Positions 26,095 to 37,100 of a stretch of 64,000 nucleotides of DNA are shown piece by piece. Within the stretch, counting starts at the first letter, position 1, and every line of letters starts with the position of its first letter. Source of the stretch: an uncultured Planctomycetaceae bacterium (lineage in GTDB: Bacteria; Planctomycetota; Planctomycetia; Planctomycetales; Planctomycetaceae); assembly GCA_943787265.1 (NCBI GenBank), contig CALSLT010000017.1, positions 62,001 to 126,000 of the forward strand. The letters run 5' to 3'. The notes below the pieces were generated by a model. The model was not told the origin of the DNA, searched no databases, and was given only the letters and a program-made list of their open reading frames with translations. The translations under genes were made by a program, and so were the position numbers.

Positions 26095-29000
26095 CTACTT
26101 GTCTGACGCAGACATTCGTGCCTCGAACGACTTCCAAAGCACTTCGCCGCTTTTTGGTTCTATTCGCAACTGGATGCCGCCGGTTGAGACTGGAGCCGCT
26201 GAAAAGCTCGCCTGTCCGAGTAGCCGCGACAGGCCACCTTCTGAGTAAACAAATAGAATCGTTTTTTGAATTCGGACGAGACGCAGTGAGTCGACAGACG
26301 CTACTGTCTCGGAAGCAATCGTCTCGGTCTGAGGACCGGTTGAGCTTGTGCGCTGCACAGTGGCGATCACCTCAAACGACTCTTCGCCTGTGCGTCGAAT
26401 GCTGAGCTTCGCCTGCTCGTTTTCGCTTCGAACCGACATCGAAGCTTCACCGGAAACAGATCCAGAAGCAGCTAACCCACTGGCGTTCAGCGTGGCCGAC
26501 AAGTCGAAGTCGCCTTCTGGTTGTTTACCGAAATTCAGCGTCGTGCCGCCTGTTTGTGGGGCGTTACCGGCACGAACTCGCAGGCCGCCATTCCCTTTGA
26601 CAGGTTTAATGTCGCCGACCACCGCGAACCCGTCGGTTCCGCTGGCCGCAAAACCATGACGATGCGTCCTGGATAGCGATGATATGAACTGGTTGAGCGA
26701 CGTCACTCGAGCGTCGATCTTCGATTCGAATTCCGTCGTGTTCGATCGAACGGAGATTTCCCTCAGGACGACGTCCACCGAGCCGCCGCCGTTCTGGCTG
26801 GCTATGTACGCGAATTCAACCGCTGAAGCCGCCGAAGGAAGTTCGTGATTGGCGATGTATCGAAAATTTGGTGAATCGCCACAAGCGACCAAAGAATGTA
26901 CGGTCGAGCCACGACGGACGATCCGCAATGTGCCAGAACCTGTTTCATCGATCACTCCCCTTTTGACGTATCTTTTCTTCCCGTCAGGAAGCGGGAGGGT
27001 CATCACACAGGACGCGTAACTTCTTTCGTCAGCATATTGCGATGTTGACGTCCGGACTGTGATCCCCGACTCATCGGTCGCCAGCAACATTAGCTCGTTG
27101 CTTCCATCAGTGCCGTAGCTCGTGCCGAGCACTTCAAACTTGAGCGTTGCATCAAAGTCGCCATAAATCGGCTTTGCATATTCGACTCGGACTCCGATCC
27201 ATTTTTGCTGAATCGGCGGTTTCACTCTGATGCCGTTTTCAGTCGAACTGATCGACTGGGCTGCGGCTGCTCCACTGAAGGCCAGCTCATTTTCTGGGAG
27301 CTCATCCGTGAAATCATGTGTGAAGGTTTCAGTCAACAGCTCCAGACCGTCGAGACATTTATGATCGGGCAGGAAAAGTTCCTGCTCGTGCAACAGCGAC
27401 ACGTGTTTCGGCCAGTCGCCGCGCCAGACGATGTTGCGGACTCGAGCTTCCGTTTGATCGGAGTAATGAAACAATCCGAACGTTCGCTGATTGGTCGCTT
27501 CCAGCTTTCGTTCGTAGATTGACTCGCCGTTCAGTTCGAGCAGCACCGTGTCACCGCGCAACATGAATCGTAATTTGTTCCAGGCTGCATTCTTCAGCGG
27601 AAGTGATCCATCTCCGCGACGATTCTTCAATTCGGCAGATCGATTTGAAGGACTCAGGCCGGTGCGTTCGTAGGGACCGTCGGTCGCCCAGTGCTCATCA
27701 ACGCCTGCTGGATCGAGCAGCAGTGTCAGTCGATCAATTGTCGGATGAACGAGCGTTTTTTCTGGCTCGTAGAAAAAGTCGTATTCGATCGTTCCGTCTT
27801 CCAGCATCGGCCGATGGTACGACAGTAGACTTTCATTGAAACTCCCGGCCAGTTCAGGCTGTCGCCGACCGACGATTCCAAATGTCTCTTCGTCGCTTTC
27901 ATGCCGCCACTCGCCGTCGTCACTTACTGCTGTCTGGTAATAAGATGTCCAACCAGGCAACGCCTTCTTTGTCGCCAGATCGACGGCTTCGGGCACAACG
28001 GGAGCACCGGTGATCCGGAGATCACGCACAGCTCCCAGTGATCTCGCTCGACCGCGAATTGCGATCCAGGGATCGAACGTGTCGCCAACCTGCTCTTCGT
28101 GAAGTTTTCGGCCGTTAAAGAACATCGAGTACGTGCCATCTCGGACGACCACTCGATAACGCGACCACTCGCGAAATTTTGCCATTGGTTTCTCTAAAGA
28201 GACCCTTGGTCTCTGGAACCGAACGTTGCCGATTTCGAACGCTTTCCGATTCCAGTAAGTGCCGATCCAACGGCCCGCGGTCAGTAACTCCATTCTCTGC
28301 CAGTCTGTCGACGTCACTTCACACTCAACTTCGAAGTTACCCTGCAGCGGACTGCGGAACATCAGGTAGTCCTGATCGTGACCGGCAACTTTGCTGACTT
28401 GATTGCCGTCCCAATGCCAGTACGCATGGGCAAGTCCCTGGCCGCGACTGCTTGCCGTAAAGCGGCTGACAGGAGCCCAGTTCTTCAGTGCTGGCGGAAT
28501 CGCAATGTTGTTCGCGGCATCGTCGTCCGATTCCCCCAGTCGATGTTTTCCGATCAGCGAAAAGAAGTGACCGTCCCAGACGTCGTTGCCCAACTGTCGC
28601 CAGTCGTGCAGATCGTTCACGAACTTTTCGTAGTTCATGTAGAGCAACTCGCTGACGATCTTCAGATGCGCTGCGTGTCGCACCCCGTAGACTGTTGCGA
28701 GCGTTTCCGGCCACCGGTCTGAAACCTCGGCGTGGTCGCTGGCGAGAAAGACGTCAAACAGTTGAGTCGCGGATTTTGTAGCTGCCGAATCATTGTTTCT
28801 TGCAATGTCGATCATGAAGAGTAACGAAAGTTTCGCACGCAGATCGGATTCGTCGGGTGTCTCGATCTTTTCAATGTGACTCCGAAGCTCGTTCAGTCGG
28901 TCGAGTTCTTTGGCGAGGTCAACCAGATCAATTACCGGTGACACAATGTTTCCGCCGACTTGCACACGTGATAGTTCGTGGTTGGCGGCAAATGCCAGGT

Positions 29001-29370
29001 GCTCGTTTGATGGTGAATCACCGATGAACGTTGAGGACGCAGGATTAGTCGGCGTGTACGTTCCTTGAACTCGAAAGTGCAGGTGACGTTTTTCAGGTAA
29101 GACCCAACTAGAAAGGGCCTTAAATCGATCTTCGCTCGAACGAGCTGTCAGCTTTGCTGGTAAAGCGAGGACGTTATCGCCAACCGTGGATTCGCCAACG
29201 ATCTCACTCAGAACATGGTGGTCCGATGCGTCGGCGATCTGTCCGAAAGACAACGTAGCAGCTAGCAGAAAACACGTATTCACGAACAGGATTCGCAGTC
29301 GTCGTGAGTTCGCGTTTGGCTGCATCGTAAGAGCAGCCGTTTGTAATCCGTCACGCCTGAAGTCGCTCAT
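26095..29370 (-). CDS. Exported DUF1583-type giant protein
   Basis: Start set at ATG 29370; the TTG at 29382 adds four residues, and ATG 29325 (MQPNANSRRLRILF) is also credible as it begins the signal peptide. In the 1091-aa form, four module starts can be seen near residue 342 (GNFEVECEVTSTDW), 517 (SYHRPMLEDGTIEYDFFYE), 737 (GDFDATLKFEVLG) and 953 (GDFDLSATLNASG). The conserved NQRTFGLFHYSDQTEARVRN ends module two. The N-terminal region carries the family phrase SSWVLPEKRHLHFRVQGTYT. No catalytic motif is recognised. The gene lies between the carboxypeptidase-regulatory-like gene and the squalene-cyclase-like gene in the same operon-like run. Confidence 0.83.
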   Translation of the reverse strand: MSDFRRDGLQTAALTMQPNANSRRLRILFVNTCFLLAATLSFGQIADASDHHVLSEIVGESTVGDNVLALPAKLTARSSEDRFKALSSWVLPEKRHLHFRVQGTYTPTNPASSTFIGDSPSNEHLAFAANHELSRVQVGGNIVSPVIDLVDLAKELDRLNELRSHIEKIETPDESDLRAKLSLLFMIDIARNNDSAATKSATQLFDVFLASDHAEVSDRWPETLATVYGVRHAAHLKIVSELLYMNYEKFVNDLHDWRQLGNDVWDGHFFSLIGKHRLGESDDDAANNIAIPPALKNWAPVSRFTASSRGQGLAHAYWHWDGNQVSKVAGHDQDYLMFRSPLQGNFEVECEVTSTDWQRMELLTAGRWIGTYWNRKAFEIGNVRFQRPRVSLEKPMAKFREWSRYRVVVRDGTYSMFFNGRKLHEEQVGDTFDPWIAIRGRARSLGAVRDLRITGAPVVPEAVDLATKKALPGWTSYYQTAVSDDGEWRHESDEETFGIVGRRQPELAGSFNESLLSYHRPMLEDGTIEYDFFYEPEKTLVHPTIDRLTLLLDPAGVDEHWATDGPYERTGLSPSNRSAELKNRRGDGSLPLKNAAWNKLRFMLRGDTVLLELNGESIYERKLEATNQRTFGLFHYSDQTEARVRNIVWRGDWPKHVSLLHEQELFLPDHKCLDGLELLTETFTHDFTDELPENELAFSGAAAAQSISSTENGIRVKPPIQQKWIGVRVEYAKPIYGDFDATLKFEVLGTSYGTDGSNELMLLATDESGITVRTSTSQYADERSYASCVMTLPLPDGKKRYVKRGVIDETGSGTLRIVRRGSTVHSLVACGDSPNFRYIANHELPSAASAVEFAYIASQNGGGSVDVVLREISVRSNTTEFESKIDARVTSLNQFISSLSRTHRHGFAASGTDGFAVVGDIKPVKGNGGLRVRAGNAPQTGGTTLNFGKQPEGDFDLSATLNASGLAASGSVSGEASMSVRSENEQAKLSIRRTGEESFEVIATVQRTSSTGPQTETIASETVASVDSLRLVRIQKTILFVYSEGGLSRLLGQASFSAAPVSTGGIQLRIEPKSGEVLWKSFEARMSASDK

Positions 29371-29417
29371 GGCTCTCGTCAATCATTGGAAGCATTCAGC
29401 CGGCAGCAAGCTGTTCG

Positions 29418-30623
29418 TTATCGTTGATAGATTGGCAGCAGTTGAAGGGCCGGCGTCAGTGCGAGCACCGCCAGCGAAGTTGTGTAGGTAGAACCGAAGT
29501 CGCGCTCACGCCCGGACCCGAGGGGCCATTCGCCCCCTTCGGCTTGTTCTTCCAGCAGGTTCGCCGCGATTTGCGGGAACACCTGGTTCCACGTGTCGCC
29601 GCCGACCTGCGCCATCGCCTGACTGCTGTAGTAACTGCCCAGGTAGAAGTAACCATACTGCCAGGGCTTTGGGTAATCGCGCGAGCGGAACCAGCGGACT
29701 CCGTCTGCCAGACCAGCATGTTGCAGCCGTCCGCCGAGGATCAACGTCAGCATCGCCGACGCAGTATTGGCAAGTGTGATCTGAGGGTTCTCTTTCGGTG
29801 CTGAGATCAGGGGGCGATACCGAAAGACGCCTTTCTCGTGCAGAGTGGTGTCCGCTTCGTGGCAGCGCTCTACAAAGTCCAGTCCTTCGTCGAAGAAGGT
29901 TCTCGGTACTTCAAACTCGGCGTTACGAGCCGACCGCAGAAACATTAATGCCCAGCCAGTGACTGACATGTCTGATGATGCCTCGGGGCTTTCGGGATAG
30001 CCGTATCGCCATCCGCCAATGTCGCCTTTGTTCTTTTTAACGCGCACCTGAACTTCGCGATGGTAAGCAAGTGCATTTCGGATCGCTGATTCGATTCGCT
30101 TTGAGCGTTCACCCGACGTCATGCCGTAAACTTCACCCAGCATCAGACCAGCAATTGAGTGGTTGTACGTAACCGTTTGCGAAGGGCTCATGTGCTGAGC
30201 CGGCGGCGTAACTGGAAGTAGTGAGAAGTAACCTCTTCTTCGCTGAGTCGACAGCACGAAATCGATCGCGTGAGAGAGTTGCTTTCCGTACCGCCCCTGA
30301 TCGGGCAGGTGCCCTCGTGAGAGGAACGCCATGATCGCCATCGATGTCACAGCTGGCTGAGCCGCTTCGGCACTAGGAAATCGGCCGTCTTCCGCCTGTT
30401 GAGCCGCCAGCCACTCCAGCCCTTTGTCGACCGAGGCTTCAACGCGAGCCCATTCTCCTGGCGGAAGTGCCGAACTGAGATTCGATGTCCGCGCGACAAC
30501 TGTTCGCGTTGTTTCCTGAGCGTCGACTCGCGACACGTCGCCTCGACAGTTCAGCAGAACACAACAGAGCAGCAAACTCTGCGGCCATCGGCTTCTGATT
30601 CGAATTGGCTGCTGAATTGTCAT
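29418..30623 (-). CDS. Exported squalene/hopene-cyclase-like alpha-toroid protein
   Basis: The 401-aa protein has a signal peptide (WPQSLLLCCVLLNC) and then repeated prenyltransferase/squalene-cyclase-type helices: GLEWLAAQQAEDGRFPS, AIDFVLSTQRRRGYF, GGWRYGYPES, ANTASAMLTLILGG, and GGEWPLGSGRERDFGSTYTT. True cyclases carry a DXDD motif and are about 600-700 aa; I see no DXDD, and the protein is exported, so cyclisation of squalene is not expected. Planctomycetes have many such toroid proteins of unknown function, possibly ligand- or complement-like binding modules. It sits between two DUF1583 genes with gaps of 82 and 47 nt. Confidence 0.8.
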   Translation of the reverse strand: MTIQQPIRIRSRWPQSLLLCCVLLNCRGDVSRVDAQETTRTVVARTSNLSSALPPGEWARVEASVDKGLEWLAAQQAEDGRFPSAEAAQPAVTSMAIMAFLSRGHLPDQGRYGKQLSHAIDFVLSTQRRRGYFSLLPVTPPAQHMSPSQTVTYNHSIAGLMLGEVYGMTSGERSKRIESAIRNALAYHREVQVRVKKNKGDIGGWRYGYPESPEASSDMSVTGWALMFLRSARNAEFEVPRTFFDEGLDFVERCHEADTTLHEKGVFRYRPLISAPKENPQITLANTASAMLTLILGGRLQHAGLADGVRWFRSRDYPKPWQYGYFYLGSYYSSQAMAQVGGDTWNQVFPQIAANLLEEQAEGGEWPLGSGRERDFGSTYTTSLAVLALTPALQLLPIYQR

Positions 30624-30705
30624 TCTGTCTGCCCCTCTTTCAGTGATGCTGCTTGATCTGCATTCTCAAGATGTTTCGGCCTCGCCGGCTCGATTCGTCG
30701 ATTGC

Positions 30706-33700
30706 TCATGGCACGGTCTTCCGGGGGGCGTTGTTGCTCGCTGGACCACGGTCGGCTCTCGCTTTTGCGATTCTGTCCAGAATTACATCGGCCCGTAGTT
30801 CCAGGCTTTTCACCGATAGAACCGTTGTGCGGCCATCACCACCGCCGTGTGCAAACAGCCGGATTGAAGATGCAGGAATGTCGTCAGTGGTCACGTCTGT
30901 TTGGGCGAGAATCTGGAACCGTGCTGACTCGTTTTCAGCAAACATAAATATCAGTTTAGAGTCGTGCCGGACGAGCCGGAGTCTGGCCGCAGATTGAACG
31001 GGCTGAGTTTTAAGGCGCTGATACCTTCGCTCTCCATTCTCTCGAACATCGAGATCGGCAAGGACTGATCGGATCTCATTCTCATCCAGACAAAAGATAG
31101 CATCAGTATTCGTTCGCGGATTTCCAGGAAAACTGACGTGGAGATATATCGAAGCCAGTTCGCCGGTGACAGGTTTTTCGACCAGAGGAGCCGTGAAAGA
31201 CATCGTGACATCAAAGTCTCCGCGCACCCGGCGACGCAGCGTAAGACCAGATGACGACCAAGTAGTTGCTCCTCGTGAAACGATTCGCAGGCCGTTGGGG
31301 TTTGGCGTCCACGGTGTGACTGCGCCCCATCTGCTGAATCGAGTCGCGTCCGCTTCGTATTTGGTGAAATCGTGATGAAATCGTGCACCGAGCGTTTCTC
31401 GGTGCTCGTCGAGTTTTGCCAATAGTTCTTGAGGGCTCCGGACAGGCAGGCCGACAATTTTTTCGGCACGGATCGTGAGGTGTTTCCAGATGACGTCCAG
31501 CGAGCCAACGTCAGCAGAGTTCGCGGATGCCTGAGCCATCAGCCGCACTCCGTCGGCACGTAAATCTGCATCTGACACTTTTTCGGACTGAATCAAACGA
31601 AATTGCGATGAGTCACCTTCAGCCAGCAGACAGTGAAGCATTCCACCGAGACGTGTAATTCGCAGTCGACCAGAGGATGCTTCCTCAGTAATTGCATCGG
31701 AGTGGTTTGCGCTGAACTCCCCCTCTCGCACTTGAAGAATCTCGGATTGCACGGCTCTATGAGGCGGGACCGTGGCGTTGCAAATAGTGCCGCGGAAAAT
31801 CCGCCCATGAGTCGTCGACTTGTCTTCCATCACGATCGATAAGGCGATACCGATCATGCCGCTACGGATTGAGGTGACCCGAAGATCTTCGAACGCCGCC
31901 GTGATTTCAAAGTTTCCTGAGATCTTCATCTGAGGCATAAGCCACGTGTCTCTATAGCCGGTCTTCATTCCCGATTGCTGAATGTGCAATCCGTTGGGCC
32001 TGGCTTCAACTTTCGGATCCTGATCCGTGCTGTGGATCGTAAACTGGTCCAATGGCAGGCCGTCACTCGCAAAGTCGTGTTCAAATACATCCGCCAATCC
32101 AGCCAGGCTGGCATCAATCGCGGCGACCGGGCCTACACCCAGTTCCTGCTCATTCTCTGACGGCAACTGCTTCGGCCAGTCCCCACTCCATACAACACTA
32201 CGTACACGTGCCTCGCTCCGATCAGCGTAATGGAAAAACCCGATTGTACGCTGGTTGGTAGGTTCCAACGGCCGTTCGTATATGACTTGGTCGTTCAACT
32301 GCAACTGCATGGTATCGCCGTGAAGCGTCAGTCGAATCTTGTTCCACTCTTGAGCCCTTAAAGGAATCTGCTCCGGCCCACGACGATGTTCTGGTTCAAT
32401 GAAACGGTTTCCAGGCTCCAGGTCGTGCGACTCGTGTTTTCCATCGGTGACCCAGTGAAGTCGAATTCCGCCTGGTTCAATCATAAACGCCAACCGGTCC
32501 AGCGCTGGATGCACAATCACTGAACCAGGCTGATAGTAGAATTCGTATTCGATCGTGCCGTCTTCCAGCATTGGTCGCTTGTAACGGAGCAGGCTCTCTT
32601 TCATCGCGCCGGCGATCGAGTGATCTTGAAGGCCAATTACTCCACGACCATCGGTTGAATCTTGGAAATGCTGCCAGTGGCCGTCCCGTCCCACGCTTTC
32701 ATTGAAATACGCCGCCCATCCGCGGAGTTCTGAATGCTCTGTCAGTAATATTTGATCAGGGACGGTCGGATTGCCGGTGATCCGCAAGTGACGCACTGTT
32801 CCGTGATCACGCGCCGAGCAGCATATTGCAAGCCAGGGATCGGCATGATCGGTCAATTGCTCAGCGTGAATTTTCAATCCGTTGAGGTAAGTTGTCGAAG
32901 TGCCTTCTCGGACTACGACACGACAGCGTGCCCATTCATCGCCCGCCGGAATCGGCTTTTTCAGTTCAACGCGCGCTTGTGGTCCGCGAAAACCGGCAGT
33001 CTGGAAAGACAGACGATCGCCCCCGAGCGGCAGCCGTGTTCCGCAAACCATCAACTGCATGTTCTGCCATACATAGGGCTTAAGATCGCATTCGACCTCG
33101 TAGTCGCCTCGCAGTGGGATTCGATAAAACAGATAGTCGTCATCGTGTCCGGATCGTTTGCTGACCTGCCCAACATTGGCCTGCCAGCGTGCATGCTGAA
33201 ATCCGCCGCCGCGCGATCGAGCAGTGGTCCTGCTGGCAGGAGACCAGTTCTTGAGCGAGGGCTGCCGGAGAACTTGATTGCTTGACTGGCCACTCTTCTG
33301 GCGTTGCCGTTCTCCGAGCAGGAAATGGAAGTGGCGGTCCCAGCTTGCTGATCCGCTGTATCGGAATTGTCGAGTGTCGAAGTCGTGCATCGCTTTCATC
33401 TGGTCCAACATCTCGCTGACCAGTTCTCCGATCGGCGGAAAGTGAATTCCGCGTTCGAGGGCAAGCGTCTCTGGCCACCGTTCTTCGACGTCATGATTCC
33501 GACATGCATCGAACAGCTCGACGAGCTGATCAAACTGAATGGTTGCTGCACTCGCGTCGCCCGCCTCCACATGAACGAGAACCAGCAACGCCGTTCGAGC
33601 CCGTTTCTGATGGTTATCCAGGTCCGTCAGACGAATTCGTTCAATGCGCGAGCGGAGTTCGTCCAGGCGTCCAAGTGCTGCTGCGACGTCGACTAAATCG

Positions 33701-34077
33701 AGCGACGGGGCAACAAGGTTTCCACCAACGAGGACACGTGACAATTGACTGGCGGCCGCGTCTTGCAAAACATTGGTTGTCGACGGGTGATCGTCGTGAA
33801 ACATCGGTGGTGGATTGGCCGGAGTAAACTCTCCCGCGAGTCGAAACCCAGCATGCGTCTCGCCTGGCAACACCCACGTACACAAAAACTCGAAACGGTT
33901 CTCATCACTGAGTCGAGCGGAAAACTCCCGAACAGCTTTGATATTCTCGCTCACAAACCTGTCACCAAAGACGGCACACATCGCGTGGTTGTCCGACGCC
34001 GAATGGTCAACCTGACGAATGCTTCCAACAGCAAACGACCAAGGCAGTAGACCGATTATCACCACGAACCATCGCAT
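30706..34077 (-). CDS. Exported DUF1583-type giant protein
   Basis: ATG 34077 starts a clean signal peptide (MRWFVVIIGLLPWSFAVG). The frame extends to a GTG at 34143, only 8 nt after the upstream stop, so the longer 1145-aa form is possible. Numbered from 34077, modules begin near residue 322 (GDYEVECDLKPYVW), 497 (YKRPMLEDGTIEYEFYYQ), 721 (GNFEITAAFEDL) and 954 (GDFDVTMSFTAPL). NQRTIGFFHYADRSEARVRS and GDWPKQLPSENEQEL mark the module two/three junction. The C-terminal tail is short and basic (RKTVP). No active-site motif. Probably secreted or surface-associated. Confidence 0.83.
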   Translation of the reverse strand: MRWFVVIIGLLPWSFAVGSIRQVDHSASDNHAMCAVFGDRFVSENIKAVREFSARLSDENRFEFLCTWVLPGETHAGFRLAGEFTPANPPPMFHDDHPSTTNVLQDAAASQLSRVLVGGNLVAPSLDLVDVAAALGRLDELRSRIERIRLTDLDNHQKRARTALLVLVHVEAGDASAATIQFDQLVELFDACRNHDVEERWPETLALERGIHFPPIGELVSEMLDQMKAMHDFDTRQFRYSGSASWDRHFHFLLGERQRQKSGQSSNQVLRQPSLKNWSPASRTTARSRGGGFQHARWQANVGQVSKRSGHDDDYLFYRIPLRGDYEVECDLKPYVWQNMQLMVCGTRLPLGGDRLSFQTAGFRGPQARVELKKPIPAGDEWARCRVVVREGTSTTYLNGLKIHAEQLTDHADPWLAICCSARDHGTVRHLRITGNPTVPDQILLTEHSELRGWAAYFNESVGRDGHWQHFQDSTDGRGVIGLQDHSIAGAMKESLLRYKRPMLEDGTIEYEFYYQPGSVIVHPALDRLAFMIEPGGIRLHWVTDGKHESHDLEPGNRFIEPEHRRGPEQIPLRAQEWNKIRLTLHGDTMQLQLNDQVIYERPLEPTNQRTIGFFHYADRSEARVRSVVWSGDWPKQLPSENEQELGVGPVAAIDASLAGLADVFEHDFASDGLPLDQFTIHSTDQDPKVEARPNGLHIQQSGMKTGYRDTWLMPQMKISGNFEITAAFEDLRVTSIRSGMIGIALSIVMEDKSTTHGRIFRGTICNATVPPHRAVQSEILQVREGEFSANHSDAITEEASSGRLRITRLGGMLHCLLAEGDSSQFRLIQSEKVSDADLRADGVRLMAQASANSADVGSLDVIWKHLTIRAEKIVGLPVRSPQELLAKLDEHRETLGARFHHDFTKYEADATRFSRWGAVTPWTPNPNGLRIVSRGATTWSSSGLTLRRRVRGDFDVTMSFTAPLVEKPVTGELASIYLHVSFPGNPRTNTDAIFCLDENEIRSVLADLDVRENGERRYQRLKTQPVQSAARLRLVRHDSKLIFMFAENESARFQILAQTDVTTDDIPASSIRLFAHGGGDGRTTVLSVKSLELRADVILDRIAKARADRGPASNNAPRKTVP

Positions 34078-34151
34078 CTGCGATGCCACTTTCTGAATGC
34101 CGCGATACACACACCGGTGCCGAGTTGGAATTAGTCGTGCCACAGAACCAC

Positions 34152-37100
34152 CTACTCCGCTCCCGTCCCTACGGTGCTCATCAGTTGCCGAATACGTTCC
34201 TGATAGCGCTCGATGGCTTTCCTGTAATCTTCGGGCGGAGTCTTGCCACCCACCTGCCAGACCCCGTCATCCAGTGTCGACAACAATTTGTTCCACTGGC
34301 TATCCGGCATCTTTTTACCGCTGGCCAGTGCTTTCAGCATTTCGTTGGCCTTTTCTGTTTCGACAATTCTTTCCCACGCGCCGGCGGATTCCGGATCGTC
34401 AGCTTGTTGGTCGAGAATCCGTTTCATGTTTCCGGCCATTTCTTCCAGCTTGCGGCGCTGTTCTTCCGAAGTCTTTGGGTCTTCCATCTTTTCTTTGATC
34501 GAGGCCAGCGACTTTTCAAGAGTCTCCTGCATCTCTTTCGCCTTTTGACGCTCCCGACGTTCTTCCTCAGTCATCTCGCTTTCAGGCTTGTCTTTCTTCT
34601 TTTCCTTGCTTCCGCTCTTTGTCTCCTGGTCGATCATCTTCATGGCGTTTTTTGCGCGTCGCCGTGCGGCTTCACGAGCGTCGCTAAGGAACTCACCCCC
34701 GCCGCTTTGCTGACCGGTCATGGCCTGAGCCAGTACCCGAAGATTTCGGGGACGATTTGGGATTCCCAACTGTGCTTCAATGTTCGGCTCGCGCTCAAGC
34801 CTTGCCAGAAACTCGTCGAGGGTTGGATCACGAAGGTTGGCAATGTCTAGATCGTCGACGTCGTATTCATCCAGTGCTGTGACAACTGCTCTTCGAATCC
34901 TGTCGAATAGTTTTTCAGCCTTGGCAAGCCCGTCCATTGCCATGAATTCCTGAGTCTCCGCGGCGGGAAGTCGATCCTTAGTCGTTGCGAATGTTGCAGC
35001 GGCCTGATTGAAAGTGATTCCTTCCATCACGACATGCAGTTGGCGAATCATGTCGGCGATTTCGCCAGGCACACCGGAGCCGGCAGTTTGCTGGAACTGG
35101 CCGTCCAGCTCCTCTTCCATACCCAGCATGTCAATCCGAAGAAGTTCGGTCAGAAGGGCGACAGATTGCTGGTCGACTTCTGCCAGTCCGGCATAATGGC
35201 GATCCTGCAATTGCCCGGCCAGTTGAGCCCATGCGTCAGCCTGGTCGGCGATGGTTCTGCTCTCGAGCAGCCTGGTCGTGACATAGGCTTCGGTTTCTTC
35301 TGAGTCGTCGTTCTCGAAATTGAGCTGTTCCAAGGCAGCATCCAGCTCACCGAACAGATAGCTCAGTTGTTCGGCCTTTGGCTGCAGATCGATTGGTTCT
35401 TCACCCTGTGCAAGCTGCTTCAGGAACGTCTTCTTGTCGAAAGTAATTTCGCGAGCGACTCGGGCGATCTGTTGTGCATGTCCAATCACCAGAGCCGGGG
35501 TTGTCTGGTCTGTTCGCAGGCTCAGCGGCATCACCTGCTCCATTCGCTCAGCAAGCCCTGAAGCCTCCTTAGCCAACGACGTGGCCGCGTGCATTCGCAG
35601 TTCTGCAATAATTGCCCACAAGTCTGCACGCTGATCATCTTCAACCTGTAGCCAACTGCTCAATTCCGTGGTCACTTCTTCCTGGCGAATTGAGATTTCT
35701 GACAATTGGTTGCGCAGCGATTGCCGCCGCCGTCTTACGATGTCGAGGTAACGAGATAGAAGTCGCGGGTCTTCACCCAGCATGCGGCCAAATTCTGCCA
35801 GCATCTCACGTCGCATGTTGGCGACTTCGGCGTATCGATCGAGGTAATTCTGGTCGACCTCGATCACTCCCATCTTACGTTTCAATGGATTCATGTTCTG
35901 TCGAGCTTCGCGCATCAACTGCTGACTTCGCTCGACCATGACTTCATACATTTCGACTGATTCGTCTAAAGCCTTGGCAAGCTCTTCATCACGAGCAACT
36001 TTGTCGTAACGTTTTAGAAGTGCGTTGAGCATTTCTCGAGCTCGCACAACGTGATGCAGAGCGACGGTTGGGTTGTCGGTGCCAAGTGGTTCTCGGATGG
36101 CGATGTAAGCTCGATCGCGAGCAGGAGTCACATGCGTCCGCGTAATGTGAACCATCTGCAAACCAACAAAAGCAAATTGTTGCTCTTTGGTTTCGTTACG
36201 AAGCTCAGCGACGTACTCCTCAATATCGCCAAGCTGCTTGTCGAGCATACGAAACTGTTCGCTTCGATCGGCGTCAGGAATGTTCCGTTCGACAACGGCC
36301 GTCAGAGCAGTTTCGGCTTCCGCCAGCATTTCGTCGATTCGTACAACGCGATCACGAATTTTCGTCGCGGTTGCTTTACGACCACTGGCGGCGGCGACTG
36401 CTGTCAGACGCTGTGTGATCTTCAGTTTTCGTTTTTTTGTTTCGGTGTTCTGTCCACTTTCTGACTGCTGCGGTGCCAGAGCAACGCTGACGTTCCGCGG
36501 AGCGCCTTCTTCGCCTGGCTCGTCACGCTTCTCCTGTGGTTTCTTTTCGGAATCGGAGTTGCTCGAACCGCCACCAGAGTTTTTCCGTGGCTGGGAATCG
36601 TCCTTTTTCTCATCGCCCGCCTGTGCCAGCATCTGTTTTGCATTTTCAGCATCTCGCTCCGAGTTGTTCTTGTCAGAATCATTCTCGCGAGGTTCGGCGC
36701 CAGCGTCTGATCCATTCTTAGCGGGCATCGGATCGCCGTCAGTCTTCGGATCGTTAGAGGCGAGTGCTGTATTGCTGTCACTTTTCGGAGTCGGCTTCTC
36801 GTCAGCAGACTCTCCATTGGGATCATTTTCGCCAGGCTTTGCTCCGTTCGGCTTACCAGGCTCTCCTTTCGCATCGAGCGTTCCCGCTTCTTTATCTTTA
36901 TCGTTAGCAGATTGTGACTCTGCCTTTTCGGATTCGTCACCGGCCGAAGCATCGGATTGCGGCAGCGTGCGAATTCCTTTTCGCTCTGTTTCTGATGATT
37001 CTTTCGAGTCGTCGTCGGTATCGGATTTTGCCTTCTTTGAAGCATCGCCTTCATTCGCTGTCGTTTTTGCATTCTCGTTGCTCGTATCACCCTTCGAGCG

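Noticed and set aside
25084..26106. 340-codon open frame on the plus strand
   Set aside because: Antisense to the carboxypeptidase-regulatory-like gene, which has recognisable domains and a signal peptide; no family similarity in the antisense frame.
29418..30623. Functional squalene-hopene cyclase for hopanoid synthesis
   Set aside because: The protein is short, carries a signal peptide and shows no DXDD motif; only the toroid fold is supported.
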